From: Casuarina equisetifolia
Lineage: Eukaryota > Streptophyta > Magnoliopsida > Fagales > Casuarinaceae
Assembly: GCA_028551475.1 (NCBI GenBank)
Contig: CM052362.1
Coordinates: 21,930,021 to 21,994,020 of the forward strand
Length of the DNA: 64,000 nt
Reading direction: 5' to 3'
Of this stretch, positions 1-11,570 are shown in pieces. Numbering within the stretch: position 1 is the first letter of the stretch; each line of letters starts with the position of its first letter. Under the pieces are notes generated by a model. It made no database searches, was not told the origin of the DNA, and worked only from the letters and a program-made list of their open reading frames with translations. Both the position numbers and the translations under genes were made by a program.

Positions 1-99
1 ATGTCAATTTCCATGTGCTTTATCTTGCGATGTTGAACTGGCTTTACAAACATATGCAATGCAAAGAGGTTATTACAAAATAAGTAAATAGGATGATAT

Positions 100-720
100 T
101 GACTTACCCCAAGCTCTTTCAATAAGTTCATCAACCACATGGCTTTAGCAATACCTTCAACCATTGCTTTCTGTTATGCTTCAATAAAGGAGTGTGAGAC
201 AAAGTCTTGCTTTTATGATGACTAAGAGATAAGATTTGCTCCCATGAACATAAAAAATCTGGTAGTTGATTGTTTGGTTAGGTGGCAACTTCCATAATTA
301 GAATTTGTGAAACCATAGATGGTAGTTGGACTTTGTTTATGAAATTGAAGTCCATAGTTTGATGTTCCTTGAAGGTAATGCAAGACGTGTTTGAGCTAAA
401 AGAAATCTTTTATGCGTGGAGTGCTCATGTGTTGACAAAGACGGTGATCTGATTGATTGATATCAGGTCAAGTATGTGACAAATAGTGCAAGGATCCTAA
501 TATGCTTTTATAGATGGTTGTGGGAGAAAGCTTTCCTCGCTCGCAACAAACGTGCTTTACTACCATGGGAGTTGAGATCAGTTTGCTATACATCATTATG
601 TTCTTCCACAGAACATCGAATGAATATTGATGTTGAGAAAGAAAAAGCCTAGCTTCATTATACATCATTTGTAGTTGATCCGCAGTTCGATTGAGCTGAT
701 TTTTTGTCAGCATGTTCGGG
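100..720 (-). mobile_element. Ty1/copia pol remnant (end of RT and RNase H)
   Basis: Read on the minus strand, this stretch matches the end of a copia polyprotein. About 468-713 gives the end of the RT region (STPMVVKH, then YKSILGSLHYL). About 100-400 gives the RNase H region in broken frames (YLQGTSNYGLQFHK, then FMGANLIS, KQDFVSHS and AMWLMNLLKELG). Several stop codons and frame changes interrupt it, so it is dead. It is cut at the left edge of the window or shortly before it. The assignment to copia RNase H is firm from family knowledge; the exact ends are not. Confidence 0.75.
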
Positions 721-1110
721 ATTAGGTGTTCTTCATTGTAAACGGTTGGATCGTTGTTTGGAGCTTTTAAAGTTAGCAGATCTTAGATGAAAATCTGGGT
801 GATATTTCTCAAATTTTTCTTTGTTAAGTTATTGTTTACAACTTGTTCTTCACCATTTATTGATGATTCTATTATTGTTAAATCAGTAAATCTTTGTCCT
901 GTTGCTATTGTTAAGGACTTGATTGAGTTGTAACCTAACGATTTATATAGTGGAGATATGGGTAGATTCTGTAATCGGTCCCGTGGTTTTTATCCTTCAC
1001 ATTGGAGGAGTTTTTCACGTAGAAATTCTTTTGTGTTGATTGTGATTTGATTATTTTACTTGTAATTCAAATACATCGTTGATATTTTAGTATATCCTCA
1101 CAGGTTCAAT
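721..1110 (+). repeat. possible LTR fragment next to the copia remnant
   Basis: An AT-rich non-coding stretch. Around 985-1030 it carries a 'cggtcccgtggtttttatcc' segment followed by a 'ggaggagtttttcacgtag' segment, an arrangement I associate with the U5 side of copia LTRs. No second LTR copy was found in the window, so this is only a suggestion. Confidence 0.3.
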
Positions 1111-1433
1111 CAAAGTGGAAAACTTTATACGTCTTTTTTCCCATCATTATCTACGTGACAAAGTGCACAACCCACATTGGTTACAAAAGAGAAAGAATAG
1201 TGTAGAGCATCTATGGTATTATATAACTCCTATTCAGTAAACTTCTCTAAAATGGATAATATTAACTTCTTAAACGACGCAAGGAATTTTAATCTCTCGC
1301 CAAGCATTCCGGCCAGGGTCACGATTTGCTAGAGTGGAAACAGAACAGATAATATATATTGACCGTTGAATTTATTGTCGTATTTATGAGCAATATTTTA
1401 TCCTAAATAAGTAGCACCTTCATGCTTGGCTTC

Positions 1434-1443
1434 AATATATATA
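1434..1443 (+). promoter_or_regulatory. TATA box of P450 A
   Basis: A 'tatatatac' stretch lies about 65 bp before the ATG at 1502, the same spacing as in the intact paralogues. No other regulatory site could be supported in 1111-1433. Confidence 0.5.
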
Positions 1444-1501
1444 CAGGCGAGTGTTGATCCTGGTAAACTCGCAACCCACAAGCAAGCACTTACGCTTAGA
1501 G

Positions 1502-3139
1502 ATGGAGGTCTGGTTCATCATCCTCTTCTCTCTGTGTGCGTATTTTGTCTTAAAACCATTGGTTAGCCTTCTCCGTTCCTCTACTTGCACCAAAAAGAAT
1601 GAATCAAAAGCCATGCTCCCACCAGGACCCCGACATCTTCCCATCCTAGGAAACCTCCTATGGCTTCCCAGAAACGCAGTTGAACTTAGATATGTCATCG
1701 ACAAGCTCTCCCAAAAGTATGGGCCTATTCTCACTCTTCGCCTTGGCCATGAACCCCTCATTTTCATTAGCACCTATTCCATTGCCCATCAAGCGCTTGT
1801 CCGACACGGCGCCGTCTTTGCAAACCGTCCAGCACTCGTTCCTGTCAGCGCAGTTCTCAGCAACAAGCGCAAAGACATTGGCGCGTCTCCCTATGGCCCA
1901 ACTTGGCGTCTTCTTCGCCGTAACCTTGTATCGGAAATTATCCATCCTAATAAGATGAATTCTTACTATCCCGCTCGCAAGCGGGTCATGGAAACTTTGA
2001 ATGATAAGATCACTCAAAGTTCCAAGCGCAACGAGGCCATCCATGTCAACGATTGCCTCCACCATGCCGTGTTTTCCTTGTTTATTCTCATGGCTTTTGG
2101 CGACATGAGGGAGGATGCGGTTAGAGAAGTCGAAGACATACAATGGAAACTTCTTATGAATTACGCTGACTTTAGTGTGTTCGGTTTCTTCCCAAGGTTG
2201 GGGAGATTGCTATTCAGAAATCTCTATAAAAAGTACGTAAATCTCTTAAAGACTCAGGATGACATCATTTTGCCTATCATAAGGGCCCGAAAAAAATTAA
2301 GGCAAGAGAAAGGAAAAGAGCTTGAATATGTGTCATACACAGATAGCTTAATGGATTTGCAAGTACCAGGAGAAGAAGATAAGATTCAAGAACTGGATAT
2401 ACTAAGTCTATGCTCCGAGTTCATCAATGCAGGGGCTGACACCACGACAACGATGTTGCAGTGGATCATGGCCTATATGGTGAAGTACTCACGTGTTCAA
2501 GCCAAAGTCTACGCTGAAATCAGTTCAGTCGTGGGATCAGGAGAGAAAGAGATAAAGGAGGAAGATTTGCACAAGTTCCCATATATGAAAGCGGTGGTCC
2601 TGGAGGTTTCAAGAATGCACCCTCCCAATACCTCCTTAATACCACATTCCGTTACGGAGGATGTGGAATTGTGCGGCTACACCATTCCTAAAGGTACAAC
2701 GGTGAACATCGTAACGGCATTAATAGGGCGCGATCCAAATGTTTGGGAGAACCCATTGGAGTTTAGACCTGAAAGATTGTTAACATGTAGTCGCGCTGCT
2801 GAAGAAGTGACTGATCTGGCAGCTTTTAAGATGCTACCCTTTGGTGATGGCAGGAGGATGTGTCCCGGCAATGGTTTAGGCAGGCTTCTTTTGGAGTATT
2901 TTGTTGCAAACGGTGATGAAGACACCAGTACCTGCCCACGCAACCCGAAGAGTCTAATAAATTGCAGCTATACCATGAATCAACAAGGACGGCATGCTGT
3001 TTTCCTTGTCACTATCTTTGTTTTTCTCTCTTTTTTGTTGCTTATTTCCTCTGAGCAGTCTCAGTTTGTGTTTTTGATGGTCTACTTGCCGTCAATATTT
3101 TCAGATGTTCTACCAAATAATCGCATGTTATTACAATAA
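1502..3139 (+). CDS. Cytochrome P450, CYP89 family, aberrant C-terminus (locus A)
   Basis: A CYP89-type monooxygenase reading frame. The start at 1502 gives MEVWF, matching the MEFWF/METWL starts of the paralogues; an ATG further upstream in frame at 1451 lacks that context. Visible parts are a hydrophobic N-terminal anchor, the hinge LPPGP, the I-helix AGADTTTT, ExxR as EVSR, the FRPER motif and a haem loop FGDGRRMCPG. After FVAN (about nucleotide 2910) the conserved NLIWHFEWKAVD stretch is missing. The frame instead runs into an unrelated tail of about 75 residues with a second hydrophobic segment (FLVTIFVFLSFLLLIS). Family members end about 45-50 residues after this point. The locus is either a 3'-damaged pseudogene or a gene with an unusual fused tail; I favour a pseudogene. 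The transcript end is unknown. Confidence 0.75.
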   Translation: MEVWFIILFSLCAYFVLKPLVSLLRSSTCTKKNESKAMLPPGPRHLPILGNLLWLPRNAVELRYVIDKLSQKYGPILTLRLGHEPLIFISTYSIAHQALVRHGAVFANRPALVPVSAVLSNKRKDIGASPYGPTWRLLRRNLVSEIIHPNKMNSYYPARKRVMETLNDKITQSSKRNEAIHVNDCLHHAVFSLFILMAFGDMREDAVREVEDIQWKLLMNYADFSVFGFFPRLGRLLFRNLYKKYVNLLKTQDDIILPIIRARKKLRQEKGKELEYVSYTDSLMDLQVPGEEDKIQELDILSLCSEFINAGADTTTTMLQWIMAYMVKYSRVQAKVYAEISSVVGSGEKEIKEEDLHKFPYMKAVVLEVSRMHPPNTSLIPHSVTEDVELCGYTIPKGTTVNIVTALIGRDPNVWENPLEFRPERLLTCSRAAEEVTDLAAFKMLPFGDGRRMCPGNGLGRLLLEYFVANGDEDTSTCPRNPKSLINCSYTMNQQGRHAVFLVTIFVFLSFLLLISSEQSQFVFLMVYLPSIFSDVLPNNRMLLQ

Positions 3140-5410
3140 AGTTGGAATTTTGTGAAAAATAAATGCTAAACCATATAACGGTCGAGCACCGGACTGGCAA
3201 ATGGCACAATCTTATATTCAGCTGATGATGAAGCAAATTCCTTTTACCTCTCGTGAATCACATCTTATCGCCCACTTTTCTGTAAAAGATCATCCAATGT
3301 TAACACTTTCCTACCGTTCCACAGTAGAGGATCGAAAATACCGTTCGTGTTTTGCTTAATACTTCGTTGAATTTTCCTCGGTCCATTTTAGGAAAGGCTG
3401 ACTATAGGAAAGTACATCAAACTTAAGCGAAAAGCAAAGGACGGAAGTGGCTGCCTCACCATTCCTCTACTTGTTTAAACAAATGGGTAAGTAAAAGTAT
3501 GTAAGATCTTGTCAAAGCCTAAATCAGAGTATTGTCAAAGCAAAACCGGTCAGTAGAGTTGGTAGTTCAACGATGAAATTCATCTTTCGTTCGGCCTTGT
3601 GAGGCATTTTCACACCATACACAGTGTCTTTGACTGAGTAAAACTTCCCTCAATATTTTAATTACCATTTCCTAACCACAAAAATGACCAATATGATACA
3701 CAAAGTCATATAGCTCTATCAACTCTCATACTACCAACATAAGAGAAACGCATAAGAAGCCTTCTATAGAAACTAGTAGCATACGCATATGGTAGTTGAA
3801 CTCGAGAGAACCATATGAGGACAAGTTGTTTGAGAAACGAAGAGAAAAGGTGAATTCAAAATCTTTCTATCCTCTGCCACAAAGAAAGAAACTAAATAAA
3901 CTTATAATCACCCCACAAATGTCTTCCTGAGTCATTTCTTATGTCATAATTGAAGCTTGATCACTTGGAATCCGTCCACTGATGACAAAAAACATAAGGT
4001 TAAGGTAAAGGCAAAGGAAGGCTCTCTAAGCTGCGGAGCAGCAAAAGAAATAGCACTGAAAGAGACTAAAAGGCCTTGAATTCCCGGCTAAAAGGTCTTG
4101 CCTTTTAATATTGCCTTTTATCCAAGTACATGCAACGACAGGAACCATGGACCAGGAATCTCACCCGTGGGTGTCGTTCCTTATCAGCCTACAGACAAGA
4201 AACCAACAGCCCATCGGAGACCTCCTTGGGCTTACCCAGTGAGCTTGCAAATGGCCCATTAGCTACGATGTAGGGGACTAAATAGAAAGGGCTCTCCAAA
4301 CCTTGGGCACGGACTCAAAAATCCAATAGATTTGCTATCTGTAGTCCAGAAAATTATGAAGAACGTAAAGACAGAAAGGAGAGGAGATAACTTCAAGAAT
4401 CAGCCAGTAATTAAACAAGAAGGAAGATACGAAGAGATTTTGAAATATCAGTAAATTCACAGCTTGAAAATTACACTGACATGTGGTTAGCTTAACGGTG
4501 AATAGGCGTTACCTAGGACGAAGTTTAACACCTTGAAATACGTGAATTAGGGTTAAAAAAAACAGCTTGAAAATCATGAAGAAGGTTTTGAAATAGCAAT
4601 TAAATCTTAAGGACCTAAGTATTCAGACAAATCCAGAGGTGTAAAGAAGGAAATGCTTCCAAGTTGACTTAAGAAATGGTGTAATAAGTTTATGCTATTA
4701 CTGATGTGAGTCACAAAATAAAGTTCGTATGTCTCATAAAAAAACAAGTCCAGTGAAAGATGACGAGAAATAATCCAAACAATCAAGCAAACTTACAAAA
4801 TCTGTGGACAAATGTCAGGTTACTGTCAGGCTTCGTATGGTGCATTTCTATCAAGTATTCTGTTGTCTTCTTTCCTGCCTAACACTGTGAAAGACTCCTT
4901 GATAAAGGTTATAAATTTTGTCATAGTCTTGATAGCGACCAAGAAACGTACGGTCAAAATTGCTTTTCTTCAACGACAAGTGTCAAGCTTGTGTTCGTTT
5001 GGGTCTCGTGAACCATTCAATCAATGACAGCAATAATCACAACAAGACTAACTGTGCAAGACGCCTGGAATTCTCATGGGTCATCATTTTAAAATTCGTC
5101 ACAAGGGACCGGATTACTCGACGCCAACTTACGTTCTAAGGCTGCTTTTGTCAGCACTCCGTTGGAACAGATATCATTGGACAGAGGTAGCGTGGCGTAT
5201 CTTCGACTTCTCGAAAGAACTTGACTTCCTCTGGGGTCAATAAGGTACTGGGTGTTAGGCTTGGCTGTGGTAGGTCTGGTTCAGGTTTTCGCCTGGGATA
5301 GGCAACGGAGGAACTGATTGTAAGGCAAGGCAAGGGATGAAGTATCTACATGAGAGTCGCGGTTAGAATGGTTATGGGTTTTGTGATTTGGACGTGGGGT
5401 TTATAAAGTG
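3140..5410. other. intergenic, no gene recognised
   Basis: A moderately AT-rich spacer between P450 A and the duplicated 5' flank of P450 B. Short open frames occur (for example 4812-5027 on + and 5151-5333 on -), but none shows a recognisable domain or paralogue support in the window. Confidence 0.5.
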
Positions 5411-5423
5411 AAAATTCATCCTT

Positions 5424-5565
5424 AACTCTGATATCATATTAAGATATGAAGGTCTATCTCAAAATATTAAGATATTAAGTTAAAAATTCTCATTAACTCT
5501 GATATCATATTAGGATATGAAGGTCTATCTCAAAATATTAAGATATTAAGTAAAAAATTTTCATT
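5424..5565. repeat. two-copy direct repeat, about 71 bp unit
   Basis: Two adjacent copies of a unit containing 'taactctgatatcatatta' and 'ggtctatctcaaaatatta'. They differ at only a few positions, which indicates a recent local duplication. Confidence 0.8.
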
Positions 5566-5634
5566 ACTTATAAGACTGTAAATCCATAATTTCACTTTCG
5601 ACATGGGATAGTATCCACCTTCAAGGCGTGAGAC

Positions 5635-8600
5635 GGTCTTAATAGCCCGCTCCTCCTGTTCACGGCCAACAAAGCGGATCCAGAAGAAGAAAAACAGAGA
5701 CGTGGGACAATTGATTTTCACATGTCATTTGTTCATCGAGTTTTTAATTAGGAAATAATGGCCTTAGTCGTCTCCATAATGGAAAATCCTATACCCATTA
5801 GTATGAGATCAAGCTTAGCCTAGGAGAGATCGAGGACTCGTAGCGCTCAACGTCTAAGGCGAAGTCAAAGCAGCCAATGGGATGTCGACGGTCGACATCT
5901 TCATTCGTGTCAAAGGCAGATGGCCATGAGGATGACGCAGTGGTGAGGGGATTTGCAGCCGCCGCACTCCAGTGTTATGCCGGGGACGGGGCTGGTGTCT
6001 TCAGATAAGAGGGAACGGTGATCAAGGAGACGTACTGATTTTAAACTTATGTAATAATAAAAATAGGATAGTAAGATTTTTTTTTTCACAGCCAAATGAA
6101 GAATAATATGATAAATAACTAAATATTTATAAAATTATATTAAAATATATATTATCTTACGTTAAAAGTATAATAATAAATTTTTAAACTTATAATTAAT
6201 AAATTTTTTTTACCAAATATCTTAAAATTTTAAAATAAATTTTTATATTTTAATATAATATAAAAAATAAATTTTGACTTTGTAAACCATCGTATTTTTT
6301 AATTGAACTTCTTTTTACGTGTAATATTTATATTAATATGCATATGAATAAAAGTATTAAAAGTAAATATTATCTTATATTAAAAATGTAATAATAAATT
6401 ATTAAGTTTATGAGTAATGATTTTTTTTATTTAATATCTTAAATATTTAAATAACCTTTTATATTTTAGTAAATTGAAAAACAAAATTTGATAATCCCAC
6501 GATGAAATTGATACTTTTTTGCATCTCATGGTATAATATTCTTAAAAGGTCTTTAATTTTTTTTAATAAAAAGTTAAATTATATATCACTTATAAAAAAA
6601 TTTATAAAATTATTTAATTACAAAATATCATTATCTAAACTTAAATATTACACTTGACAAAGTTTCTTTTAACTTTTCGGTTTGTCTTATATTGAACGAA
6701 GCTAGGCATTCATGCCAGCGAGGTGGCGCAAAGTTCAGTTGCTGCACGTCGCTTGCTGGGCGTCTTGCGAGCCATCTAATAAACTACCAATTGGGTCGGT
6801 AGGTGTGTACTGTTAAAACTATTAATTTAAACAAACTTGACATTGACTGTCAATCTTAAAAGGGTGTGTCAGAGTTATTAGCTTTTGCATTCCGAATCTT
6901 TAAAAAGAATTTCAGGCACACAAGCCAATGTCTCGGGAAGCTGGTTCGTGTCCAGTTCAACATGCCGACGAAAATTTCTGAGTTGAAATCCATTAATATA
7001 TGCACAGTTGGACGTGAATGGATATTCTGATAATGCATAGGCACGTACGGCTTTACATATGTGAAGAGGCATCATGGAGTCGGAAGAGAGAAAGGACTCG
7101 CACACATTAAGTAACGGTTGTTTGTCAAATCTTTGAGCAAGTGGCGGGATGCCAAACCGAATACCAAGTAACAAAGTGCCGGTTTGGTTGACGAATCATT
7201 CGGATCAAGTCATCATGGCGTGTGAAAAGGATAAGAAGGGGTCCCACGGACCTGCATGTTACCTTCGCCTGCCTTGGTTTTCCACATATTTTGATGTGAC
7301 CACTGTAGAGAGGCACTGGGAGAGGGGCCCAAAGAGGCTGGTGTCAACATATTTTATGTCATCTACGACTATTATGTGCCTTGTCGAACTTAATTTTTGT
7401 TGCAAGTTGAACGGCAAAGTTGTTGTTTAGTTGCTGTGTTGGATCATGTCAGTCATTTTCCGTTGTGAAAAAACATTCAATCCCATCCAAGCCATGCTCT
7501 GTTTTCTGTGAATTATAGCAGGACCATCAGCCTGCGTTTATGGAAGTTTTTCACAATTCTTAAGTTCTTTCTTTCAATTTTTTTTTTTTTACAATTTTGA
7601 TGCTTTAGTTTTATCTCTTTTATTTACAAATCCCTCAAAAACCTCTCAAACTTTCAAGCTTTTTGCTTGAAATGCTGGGTTTGAAAGTGACCTGTCATTG
7701 CTTTGAATGAGACGGCCACCATCAATCGTATACCAAGCACTTGCTTACAACTCAACAAATGACCTGTCCCTATTAACTAAAATCTTTTTAAAGAATTTCG
7801 TTGTTGAGATAATTATTTCTTGAACTTTAATTCTCTATGAAGTTCTTAAAGTTACTCAACTCCCTCATTTTTTACGCGAGGAGATCTTGTCTTTTTGCCA
7901 CTTGCATATTTATTATTGTCTTAGTTTATATGCAACTCTTGTCATTGGAACAACTACTCTTTCTTCAATGTTTTTCTAACATTATTGCCCTTTTCAAAAT
8001 CTTGGCTGACCAGAGAAAATTAATGTCATAATTTACATTAAAGAACAGTTAACGAGTCAGTGGAACCCAGAGAAGCATCAATTTATGTAATCTTAAAACA
8101 AAGAGATTTATCTAAAAGTAATAAACTGAGTAAAAGATCTGTTGATTCTCCAACTGCCCCTCCGCCAATAGCGACGGGGTGGGTAGGTAGAAAAGAAAAA
8201 TTATTGTTAATTTCTCAGCCCAATGGCACAGCCAAGAACTTCATTGGCCAAGTCAAGAATTCCCGAGATGGAACAGGACACGAACTGTCTCGACAGCCCA
8301 AAGGAGCGGTTGAAGGTAGAAAACCAGGTGCGCTGACGAATGCACAGATGCACCAGTCAATGTAGGCTCGTTTCAACGGCGAGGGTGATGGGACGCAGCC
8401 TCAATTATGAAGGCGCGCAAAAGTCACAATAGTATCCGCCAGGCGCTAACTTCTTCATTTCGTTGTCTTCCTAGTCAGTCACCTTTCGATGCTCGTAAAG
8501 AGGACAGGAACTTTGAATTCGAGGTGTCCTTCCCACAGATTTTTTTGCCATGGTCTTGAACCGATTTGCCCCGATTCTCGAAACGGTGGTAGGTGATGAA

Positions 8601-9047
8601 AATTCAGACATGAGATTAAATGTTTTCCTGCTTGTCTAATTTTTTTTTTCTGATTTATACATAATTTAGACTTTCCAGACAGGTAGATAAACGAAACGAA
8701 AATGTAATGATGCCACCAAAAACCTTCAAATTTGCTTTCCATAACGCGTCACTTTGAAAGATTCTTTGGGTAGACTACAGCCCTAATGGTCACTCTCCTT
8801 TCATTTACTCTAATTTACTCACGATTTAGTTAAAACAAAGAAACAAAGAGGAGAAGCAGGGGAAGGACATATTTAAAAATTGGAGTTCTAGTACGTTTGC
8901 AAGTTTGCCAAATGACAGACCGCAAGAGGGGAAACTAATCCGCCAAGAACGAACCCCCAGGTGCACAAGCCCGGATGGCCGGAGTCAAATAGAGGATTGT
9001 CCATAGTTTAGCAGATATTGTTGTTTTCTTGCATCGCGTTGTGGTCT
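5635..9047. other. duplicated 5' flank of P450 B
   Basis: Non-coding. Several stretches match the 5' flank of P450 C in the same order: 5690-5990 with 14150-14410, 7680-8060 with 14800-15760, and 8460-8760 with 16550-16830. A further stretch, 6900-7330, matches 35770-36200 upstream of P450 F. About 6040-6680 is very AT-rich with poly-A/T runs and holds nothing recognisable. Small open frames here are not supported as genes because the matches to the duplicated copies ignore reading frame. Confidence 0.7.
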
Positions 9048-9091
9048 AAATTGGCAGGCCGGGGTTGTTGGTTTCTTGTCATATAAATAAG
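9048..9091 (+). promoter_or_regulatory. Core promoter of P450 B
   Basis: The motif 'ttggcaggccggggtt' (9051-9066) is followed by a TATA box 'atataaata' (9081-9089), about 60 bp before the ATG. Both are conserved upstream of P450 C, where the first motif is doubled. Confidence 0.65.
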
Positions 9092-9142
9092 CAAGCCTCA
9101 AGCCACCAAATTCACCACTCACACCAGGCTTGTCGCTTAGAG

Positions 9143-10681
9143 ATGGAGTTCTGGTTCCTCGCACTCGCGTCTGTCTTTACATGTGTTTCCATAACATTCC
9201 TCTTCAGTCTTCTCTTTTCTTCCAAAACCTCCGATAAGAATGGATCAAAATACAAGTTCCCACCCGGGCCCCCAGCTCTTCCCTTCATAGGGCACCTTCA
9301 TATGCTCCCCAAATCAACAATAGACCTGAGATCCCTCATCCGTAACCTCTCCCAGAAGTATGGTCCTATTTTGACTCTTCGTGCCGCCTCTAAACCCATC
9401 ATCTTCGTTACCTCCTATCAGACCGCCCATCAAGCCCTTGTGAAATTTAGCAACATGTTTGCAGACCGTCCACCAATCGTCCCTGTTAGCTATGTTCTCA
9501 GCAACAAGCGCAAAGATATTGGCGGATCCCCCTTTGGGACAACCTGGAAAGTGCTTCGTCGGAACCTCATGGCCGAATCTCTCCACCCCTCTGGAGTGAA
9601 GAACTGGACTTTCGCCCGCAAGCGTTGCATGGAGAAAATGATTAGTAGTTTCAAGCAATATTCCGGGCAGGAGGCCGTCCGTCTCTTCGAGCCTCTCCAC
9701 CACGCTGTGTTTTCCTTGTTTATCCTCATGACCTATGGCGACGTTCCTGAGAAAGAGCTTAGCGAAATCGAACACATACAATGGACATTCCTAGTAAGTT
9801 ACTCCGAGTTCAGCGTGTTCGCCACCTGGACGAAGCTGGGGAAGTATCTGTACAGGAAAAAATGGCAAAGGTACACCGACTTTTTAAGGCGTCAATACGA
9901 AATCCTTATACCTTACATTGAAGCCCGAAAAAAGTTGAAGCAAGAAAAAGGCAAGGACATCGACTTGGTAACATACACAGATACCTTACTGGATCTGGAA
10001 TTTACCGACGAGCGCCGTAACCAACAAGGTAAGCTTGAAGATGCCGATTTACTGAGTTTGAGCTCAGAGTTTATCAACGCAGGCGCTGACACAACCGCAA
10101 CGATGTTCCACTGGATCATGGCACATCTTGTGAAGGACCCACGTGTTCAAGCCAAACTTTTTGAGGAAATCAGCCGAGTAGTGGAACCGGAAGCAGAAGA
10201 AGTGAAAGAGGAGGATTTGCCCAAGCTTACATATTTGAGGGCTGTGGTCCTAGAAGGTCTCAGGATGCACCCTCCAAATGCTTCGTTGGTGCCGCACACA
10301 AACACTGAAGATATGGACTTGGCTGGCTACAAACTCCCGAAAGACACCACAGTTCTCGTCGCGACCGCAATAATCGGGCGCGATCCTAAACTGTGGGAGG
10401 ATCCTGACGAGTTTAGGCCCGAAAGAATGATTAACCGAACTGCTGATGGCGGAGAGGAAGTATCTCACGTGTCATCGTACAGGATGTTGCCGTTCGGGGC
10501 CGGCCCAAGGATGTGCCCCGGTTACAAATTCGGGACGCTTGTGATTGAGTACTTCATTGCAAATTTGATTTGGCATTTTGAGTGGCAGAAGGTGGACGAC
10601 GTCGACCTGAGCGAGAAAGAGGAGTTCTTGGTAGTCATGAAGAATCCAGTGCGTGCTAAAGTCATTCCAAGAGCCAAGTAA
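9143..10681 (+). CDS. Cytochrome P450, CYP89 family, intact (locus B)
   Basis: A 512-residue P450, normal length for the family, in one uninterrupted exon as expected for CYP89 genes. The start at 9143 (MEFWF) is preferred over the in-frame ATG at 9065 because the paralogue C begins at the equivalent codon and 9065 lies upstream of the TATA box. Features in order: membrane anchor at residues 2-25, basic linker, hinge FPPGPP near residue 40, I-helix AGADTTAT near residue 315, ExxR as EGLR, FRPERM, and haem loop FGAGPRMCPG with the iron-binding cysteine at residue 458. It should be an ER-anchored monooxygenase supplied by P450 reductase. The substrate is unknown; Arabidopsis CYP89A9 acts on chlorophyll catabolites, but this locus need not do the same. 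It is the near-twin of locus C. Confidence 0.93.
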   Translation: MEFWFLALASVFTCVSITFLFSLLFSSKTSDKNGSKYKFPPGPPALPFIGHLHMLPKSTIDLRSLIRNLSQKYGPILTLRAASKPIIFVTSYQTAHQALVKFSNMFADRPPIVPVSYVLSNKRKDIGGSPFGTTWKVLRRNLMAESLHPSGVKNWTFARKRCMEKMISSFKQYSGQEAVRLFEPLHHAVFSLFILMTYGDVPEKELSEIEHIQWTFLVSYSEFSVFATWTKLGKYLYRKKWQRYTDFLRRQYEILIPYIEARKKLKQEKGKDIDLVTYTDTLLDLEFTDERRNQQGKLEDADLLSLSSEFINAGADTTATMFHWIMAHLVKDPRVQAKLFEEISRVVEPEAEEVKEEDLPKLTYLRAVVLEGLRMHPPNASLVPHTNTEDMDLAGYKLPKDTTVLVATAIIGRDPKLWEDPDEFRPERMINRTADGGEEVSHVSSYRMLPFGAGPRMCPGYKFGTLVIEYFIANLIWHFEWQKVDDVDLSEKEEFLVVMKNPVRAKVIPRAK

Positions 10682-11570
10682 ATGTTTTTTTTTTTCTTTT
10701 TTCTTTTTTGTGTTAAGCAAATCCATAGTTATAACGAGTGCATGAATAAGGTCCTTCTCGGATGAGCGTCGTGGGTACATGCCTCCCCGTTTGTCAGTAC
10801 CACCTCGGCTCCCAAGTCTGTTGTCAAAAGTACCTTCTGGACATGTACCGATAAAGGATAATAAAATCAATTGCTGTTTCATGGGTTTTTAATTTCCTAC
10901 ATTATTGTCGACGTCAACATCACCCGACATGGGCCCCCGATAATTCAGGGCAATTTTAGAGGATATTTCCTTCCCTTTGACTGTGACTTCTTGTCCTTGA
11001 GGAAAAAATCACAAAAGCCACGGAAGAGCTATATGTCTAATCTGTACGTCTCTATTCTAAGCCACTTGTGTTCAACATTATTTGCCTTTCAGATTTTTAT
11101 TTTTAACTTAATCAATATCTCATACAAGTTGGCAACATCCCTTTACTTTTTTATTTTTCTAAGACAACGCGGGACGCCATTGGAAGTAGAATATTGTTCG
11201 TTTTAACAAATGCCGTCCTGGAAGTAGAATATTGTTTGTTTTACAACCCAGCGTCACATCCCTTCTTGTCTTCAAAGTTTCAAATGGAAGTCAAATACGC
11301 ACTGATGTTACGCCGTCTTTATTGACTTTGGTTTCACATGGAAGCAAAGCGATATTGCAAAAAGTTTTGGTTGCGAAGTTCCAGCATTGTTGTTCCTTTA
11401 TTTTACCGTCTGGACCTCTTTTTGTAAACAATTCTTTCAGCCTGCAAAACAACCCTACAAGCCCCTCGAATGTTAGGTGGGTTTGCAAGGTGGCCTTGGC
11501 CTGGATGTGGACAAAACAACCAAAGTGAGAAATCAAGAGCCGGGATTCTCGGGTTTTAACGATGATCAAG
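10682..11570. other. 3' flank of P450 B, duplicated behind C
   Basis: Non-coding sequence whose segments reappear at 21932-22660 behind P450 C (for example 'tttttaatttcct' and 'caaggtggccttg'), so the duplication unit includes the 3' flank. Within B's copy, 'ggaagtagaatattgtt' occurs twice (about 11180 and 11220). Confidence 0.65.

Noticed and set aside
1432-2143. Long minus-strand open frames opposite P450 A, and similar ones opposite B, C, E and I (for example 26978-27829, 56462-57301)
   Set aside because: They are antisense shadows of conserved P450 coding sequence, recur wherever a P450 lies, and show no domain of their own.
2905-2935. An intron starting at 'ggtgatg' after FVAN in P450 A
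   Set aside because: CYP89 genes here are single-exon and no matching C-terminal exon was found downstream before 5 kb.
6878-7430. Small frames on both strands upstream of P450 B
   Set aside because: The same DNA is duplicated at 35770-36200, but the reading frames are not conserved between copies.
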